From Sphingopyxis sp. Root154 (GTDB lineage Bacteria; Pseudomonadota; Alphaproteobacteria; Sphingomonadales; Sphingomonadaceae): a stretch of DNA of 64,000 bases. A program made the translations under genes and the position numbers. The notes below the pieces were generated by a model that had not been told where the DNA came from, made no database searches, and saw only the letters and a list, made by a program, of their open reading frames with translations. Location: positions 591,973 through 655,972 of the forward strand of contig NZ_LMGI01000002.1 of assembly GCF_001427105.1 (NCBI RefSeq). Reading direction: 5' to 3'. Of the stretch, positions 60,734 to 64,000 are shown piece by piece; the first letter of the stretch is position 1; each line of letters starts with the position of its first letter.

Positions 60734-62962
60734 ATGAAATCGAGCGCGCTTCAAGACGGCACCGCGCCGGTCACCCCCTATCTCCTTACTCTCGGCGACG
60801 CGTTCGCGCGCATGCGCGGCAAGCCACTGGCGGCCTTCACCGCAGGCGAACTCGCCGCCGAGGTGCGCATTCTCGGCGATGCCCTCTGGTTGATCGTTCG
60901 CCGACCGGGCCAGGGCGGGATTGCGCTTCGCGCCGCAGCATGGGCCGGCGAGACCGTCGCCAGGGCGATGAGGCCCGAGCTTGGCGAGATCGCCCGTATT
61001 CGCGTCACGAGCGGGCTTGGCGTACATATCGTCTCGGTGAAGTCCGGCGCGCGGACGCTGCCCTATTTCCGCCTCATCACGCGCTTCACGCCCAGCGTGC
61101 CGACACGGCTCCCTTTCGTGCCCCGCGATCTCTATCCTCTCGATCGCCATGATGAGCCTCTCGGTGCGCGCGGCCGCGTTCATGCGGTACAGCGCGGCCT
61201 CAACACGGGCCTTCTCTATTTTCAGCTCGACGATCCGGCAGCGGGCAGCTTTTTCTATTTCCAGAATCTGACCGCGCTCAACGATTATTGCCGCGCGACA
61301 GGCACGAAGCCCGAAGATGTCGTCGGCGGCGAGTGGCCCGAGCTCGGCTTTCTCCTTCCGACCCCCGACCAAGGCGCCGGAACCGGGACAGAACCGCTCG
61401 CTGCCGGCAAGGAGATCATCCTTTCCGACGCGATCCTGCTGTGCCGCCCCGACGGGCCGAGCGACGAACGCGACTGCGCGCGCCACTTCCTCCAGATGCT
61501 CGGTGGCGCGTACCAGCTTCTCGACCTGCCGCCGACCGAGTTTCGCGACTGGATCAATCGCGCGGGCCGCACGCTCGACGATCTGGACAGCGCGCCCGAG
61601 GCGACGATCCGCCATTACGGGCATCGCTATGTGCATCCCTATACGGCGGCCGAATATCCCGACATCATGGTGCAGATGTCGATCGTCCAGGCGATCCACG
61701 ACTGGGGCAAATGGCAGGGCGAGCCACACCCGCTCGAGGCCGAGTTCAAGTCAGGGCTGAACAAATTCTGGGATCCGAAACTGAAGACATTGCGGCGCTA
61801 TCTGCCCAATGTCGGAGACGACAAGGATGCCGATGCGGTCGACAGCTGGTATCTTTACCACCCGCTCCTCAATCTCGGCCGCCTCGCCCACGGCGGCGAC
61901 AAGCAGGCCAGGACGCTGTTCCTGAAGTCGATGGACTATGCGATCAAGGCGGCGCGCCATTTCGACTATAAATGGCCGATCCAGTACAAGATCACCGACT
62001 TCTCGGTGATCACCGAGACCGCAGGCGCCGACGGGCGCGGGCAGACCGACGTCGGCGGCGTCTATGCCTGGGTGATGCTGCAGGCGTTCGACCTCACCGA
62101 CGACAAGCGCTATCTCGACGAGGCGCGCGCTGCGATCGATGCGGCGATCGGCCTTGGCTTCGGCATCAACTATCAGGCCAATCTCACCGCCTGGGGCGCC
62201 GCGGCGTGCATGCGGCTGTGGCGGATCACCGACCGCGACGTCTATCGCGACCAGAGCTATGTCTATCTCGCAAGCTTCTTCCACAATTGCGAGATATGGG
62301 AAAGCGAGCTCGGCCACGCGGTCCACTACCGCAATTTCCTCGGGGTGACCTGCCTCCAGGACGCACCCTATATGGCGATTTACGAATGCTTCGACAGCTT
62401 CTCGGCGTTCGAACATTATCTGGACGACAGCGGCCCCGACCTCGAGCCCGCGGCGCGGATGCTGATCGCGGAATATTGCAAATATGCGCTCGACCGCGCC
62501 TGGTTCTACTATCCAGATGCGCTCCCGCCGCAGGCGATCGCGAAGGAACAGCGCGAGCATAATGGTCATATCGACCGCAAGCTCTCCTTCCCGCTCGAGG
62601 ATCTCTATCCCGACGGGCAGGAAGCGGGCCAGGTCGGGCAGGAGATTTACGGCGCCGGCGCGGCGTTCGTGTTCGCGACCCGGTCGTTCCACAAGGTCGA
62701 AGGCGCCCCCTTCCTCCTCTATTGCGATCATTTCGTCCGCGCGAGCGAGCGCACCGATACGAAGGCGCTGTCGGTCACGCTCGACGGCGGCGAGACCTGT
62801 ACGGCGCGGCTGAGCTTCGTGCGTGCAAAGCGCCGCAAGCTTCCGCGCACCCATGTGGCGACGGTCGATGGCGACGTGCTGCGCCCCCATGCGACGAGCG
62901 CCGACCGGATCGACTATCTGGTGCCCGCGAGCGGCCGCCTCGTGTTGCGCTGGGAGGCCTGA
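60734..62962 (+). CDS. 742-residue (alpha/alpha) toroid-type protein of unknown function
   Basis: A cytosolic 742-residue protein. Residues about 190-620 look like paired helices of a toroid glycosidase or epimerase: SWYLYHPLLNLGRLAHGG, KSMDYAIKAARHFDYKWP, VYAWVMLQAFDLTDDKRYLDEARAAIDA, QANLTAWGAAACMRLW. The last 100 residues are beta-rich (FVRASERTDTKALSVTLDG, VPASGRLVLRW). No family name comes to mind with confidence; GH127- or D-glucuronyl-C5-epimerase-like folds are the nearest. It starts 96 bases after a GH130 gene, so a carbohydrate substrate is likely. Confidence 0.78.
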   Translation: MKSSALQDGTAPVTPYLLTLGDAFARMRGKPLAAFTAGELAAEVRILGDALWLIVRRPGQGGIALRAAAWAGETVARAMRPELGEIARIRVTSGLGVHIVSVKSGARTLPYFRLITRFTPSVPTRLPFVPRDLYPLDRHDEPLGARGRVHAVQRGLNTGLLYFQLDDPAAGSFFYFQNLTALNDYCRATGTKPEDVVGGEWPELGFLLPTPDQGAGTGTEPLAAGKEIILSDAILLCRPDGPSDERDCARHFLQMLGGAYQLLDLPPTEFRDWINRAGRTLDDLDSAPEATIRHYGHRYVHPYTAAEYPDIMVQMSIVQAIHDWGKWQGEPHPLEAEFKSGLNKFWDPKLKTLRRYLPNVGDDKDADAVDSWYLYHPLLNLGRLAHGGDKQARTLFLKSMDYAIKAARHFDYKWPIQYKITDFSVITETAGADGRGQTDVGGVYAWVMLQAFDLTDDKRYLDEARAAIDAAIGLGFGINYQANLTAWGAAACMRLWRITDRDVYRDQSYVYLASFFHNCEIWESELGHAVHYRNFLGVTCLQDAPYMAIYECFDSFSAFEHYLDDSGPDLEPAARMLIAEYCKYALDRAWFYYPDALPPQAIAKEQREHNGHIDRKLSFPLEDLYPDGQEAGQVGQEIYGAGAAFVFATRSFHKVEGAPFLLYCDHFVRASERTDTKALSVTLDGGETCTARLSFVRAKRRKLPRTHVATVDGDVLRPHATSADRIDYLVPASGRLVLRWEA

Positions 62963-63060
62963 GAATGGGCAAAGGTCGCAGACAATCGGCACGAAGTGGG
63001 CGCGCAAGACTACCACGCCCACGGAGCCGGCAGGATGATTTCGGCACCGTAATTTTTTGA

Positions 63061-63378
<318 letters not shown>

Positions 63379-63388
63379 GCGCGCAGTC

Positions 63389-63709
63389 ATGGCGAGGGAG
63401 ACTTTGCGCTTCGCTGGCGAAGCGATCGCGGAACAGGCACCGGTGACCGGCAAGGGCCGGCGGCGCACCTACACGCTACGCTATGAAGAGGATGCGCTCG
63501 GCCTGCCGAAGCGGATCGAGTTCGAGGCCGAGAGCCCGGCGGCGGCGCTCGAGATCGCGATGGGCGAAGCCGAAGGGCGACGAGCGCTCTTGCTCGCCGA
63601 CGGCGAGCCGCTCTGCCAGCTGGTGAAGGCCGCGGCCGACCCTGCGCCTTTCTGGATCGTCGCGCGCGATGGTGCGCGTAACGATCCGACCGGCGGGGCC
63701 GCCCGATGA
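63389..63709 (+). CDS. small hypothetical protein
   Basis: The 106 residues have an alpha-beta character: RRRTYTLRYEEDALGLPKRIEFEAESPAAALEIAMGEAEGRRA is the core region (only part is quoted from memory of pattern), followed by ALLLADGEPLCQL and FWIVARDG. No membrane segment. It lies ten bases after the previous gene and overlaps the next by four. Not recognised. Confidence 0.65.
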   Translation: MARETLRFAGEAIAEQAPVTGKGRRRTYTLRYEEDALGLPKRIEFEAESPAAALEIAMGEAEGRRALLLADGEPLCQLVKAAADPAPFWIVARDGARNDPTGGAAR

Positions 63710-63888
63710 GCCGCGCCCCGCCCGTCCGGTCCAGCCTCTACGCGCGTCTTCGCGTCCCGATGCTCGTCCTCGCACCCGATGCGCTTGGTCTCGTCGCCGC
63801 GCCAGATTTCAGCACGCGAGCGGCGATTGTTGCACATCCTCAAGCCGGAGACGCGTGCGAACAGCATCGGTTCGACGATCATGCATGA
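63706..63888 (+). CDS. possible 60-residue protein
   Basis: The frame opens at an ATG overlapping the previous stop (ATGA) and encodes RSSLYARLRVPMLVLAPDAL and an acidic His-rich end. The coupling is the only support; composition is not decisive. Confidence 0.35.
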   Translation: MSRAPPVRSSLYARLRVPMLVLAPDALGLVAAPDFSTRAAIVAHPQAGDACEQHRFDDHA

Positions 63889-64000
63889 CGCTTCTTTTTT
63901 CCCGAATGAATTCCCCATCGAAGAGAGAGCGTCGGGAAAGCTGCGCGGCGACGCGCGTGTTTCGACGTCTCAGATATTTTTCGCGCACCGGCGGCCGGGG

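Overview
This is a GC-rich, gene-dense chromosomal window from an alphaproteobacterium, most likely a sphingomonad (Sphingopyxis/Sphingomonas-like). The support is the codon bias, the family mix (single-chain CtaD/CtaE oxidase, M16 peptidase, DUF4126, DUF3606, DUF6766, DUF1810) and the many ECF-type general-stress promoters of the form GSAAC-N16/17-CGTT. There are no ribosomal RNAs, CRISPR arrays, insertion sequences or phage genes; one tRNA-Thr(CGT) lies at 19.1 kb.

Left part (1-22.4 kb), mostly housekeeping: the phosphatidylethanolamine genes pssA (cut by the window edge) and psd, NADP isocitrate dehydrogenase, a KefB-type antiporter, a large M16 zinc peptidase, a nitrilase, a Nudix hydrolase, DUF4126, a large autotransporter broken by one missing base inside a 120-nt tandem repeat, an FAD-dependent ferredoxin-type reductase, a glutamine amidotransferase, and a Leu/Phe/Val-type dehydrogenase plus ACT-like protein divergent from an Lrp regulator with a clear palindromic operator. 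tRNA-Thr, a TPR lipoprotein-like or secreted protein and an ACR3/SBF-type transporter follow.

Right part (22.4-64 kb), a stress island. I see eight exact GSAAC-N16/17-CGTT promoter matches and several one-mismatch matches, correctly oriented in the gaps ahead of hemerythrin/CinA, GH130, a glycosyltransferase/ManC operon, a Crp/Fnr operon, a YqcI/YcgG protein, a CtaG/cytochrome b561 operon, a hybrid histidine kinase/catalase/DedA operon and DUF3606. This fits one general-stress regulon (EcfG/PhyR type), although no ecfG, phyR or nepR gene is in the window.

Two functional modules stand out in that island. The first is a split mannose-polymer module: ManA, a phosphomannomutase-like HAD protein, ManC, a GT4 glycosyltransferase fused to an all-helical toroid domain, two GH130 phosphorylase-type proteins and a 742-residue uncharacterised toroid-type protein. 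Together they could make GDP-mannose, build a mannoside and recycle it to mannose-1-phosphate. The second is a complete alternative aerobic respiratory set: lipoprotein cytochrome c, CoxB fused to cytochrome c, a CtaD-CtaE fusion, a diheme cytochrome c4 on the other strand, cytochrome b561, CtaG, DUF2231 and a PQQ-type sugar dehydrogenase. Two catalases, exonuclease III, AlkB and a possible 2H phosphoesterase complete a protection and repair theme. The rightmost 6 kb holds the second GH130 locus and several small stress-type proteins.
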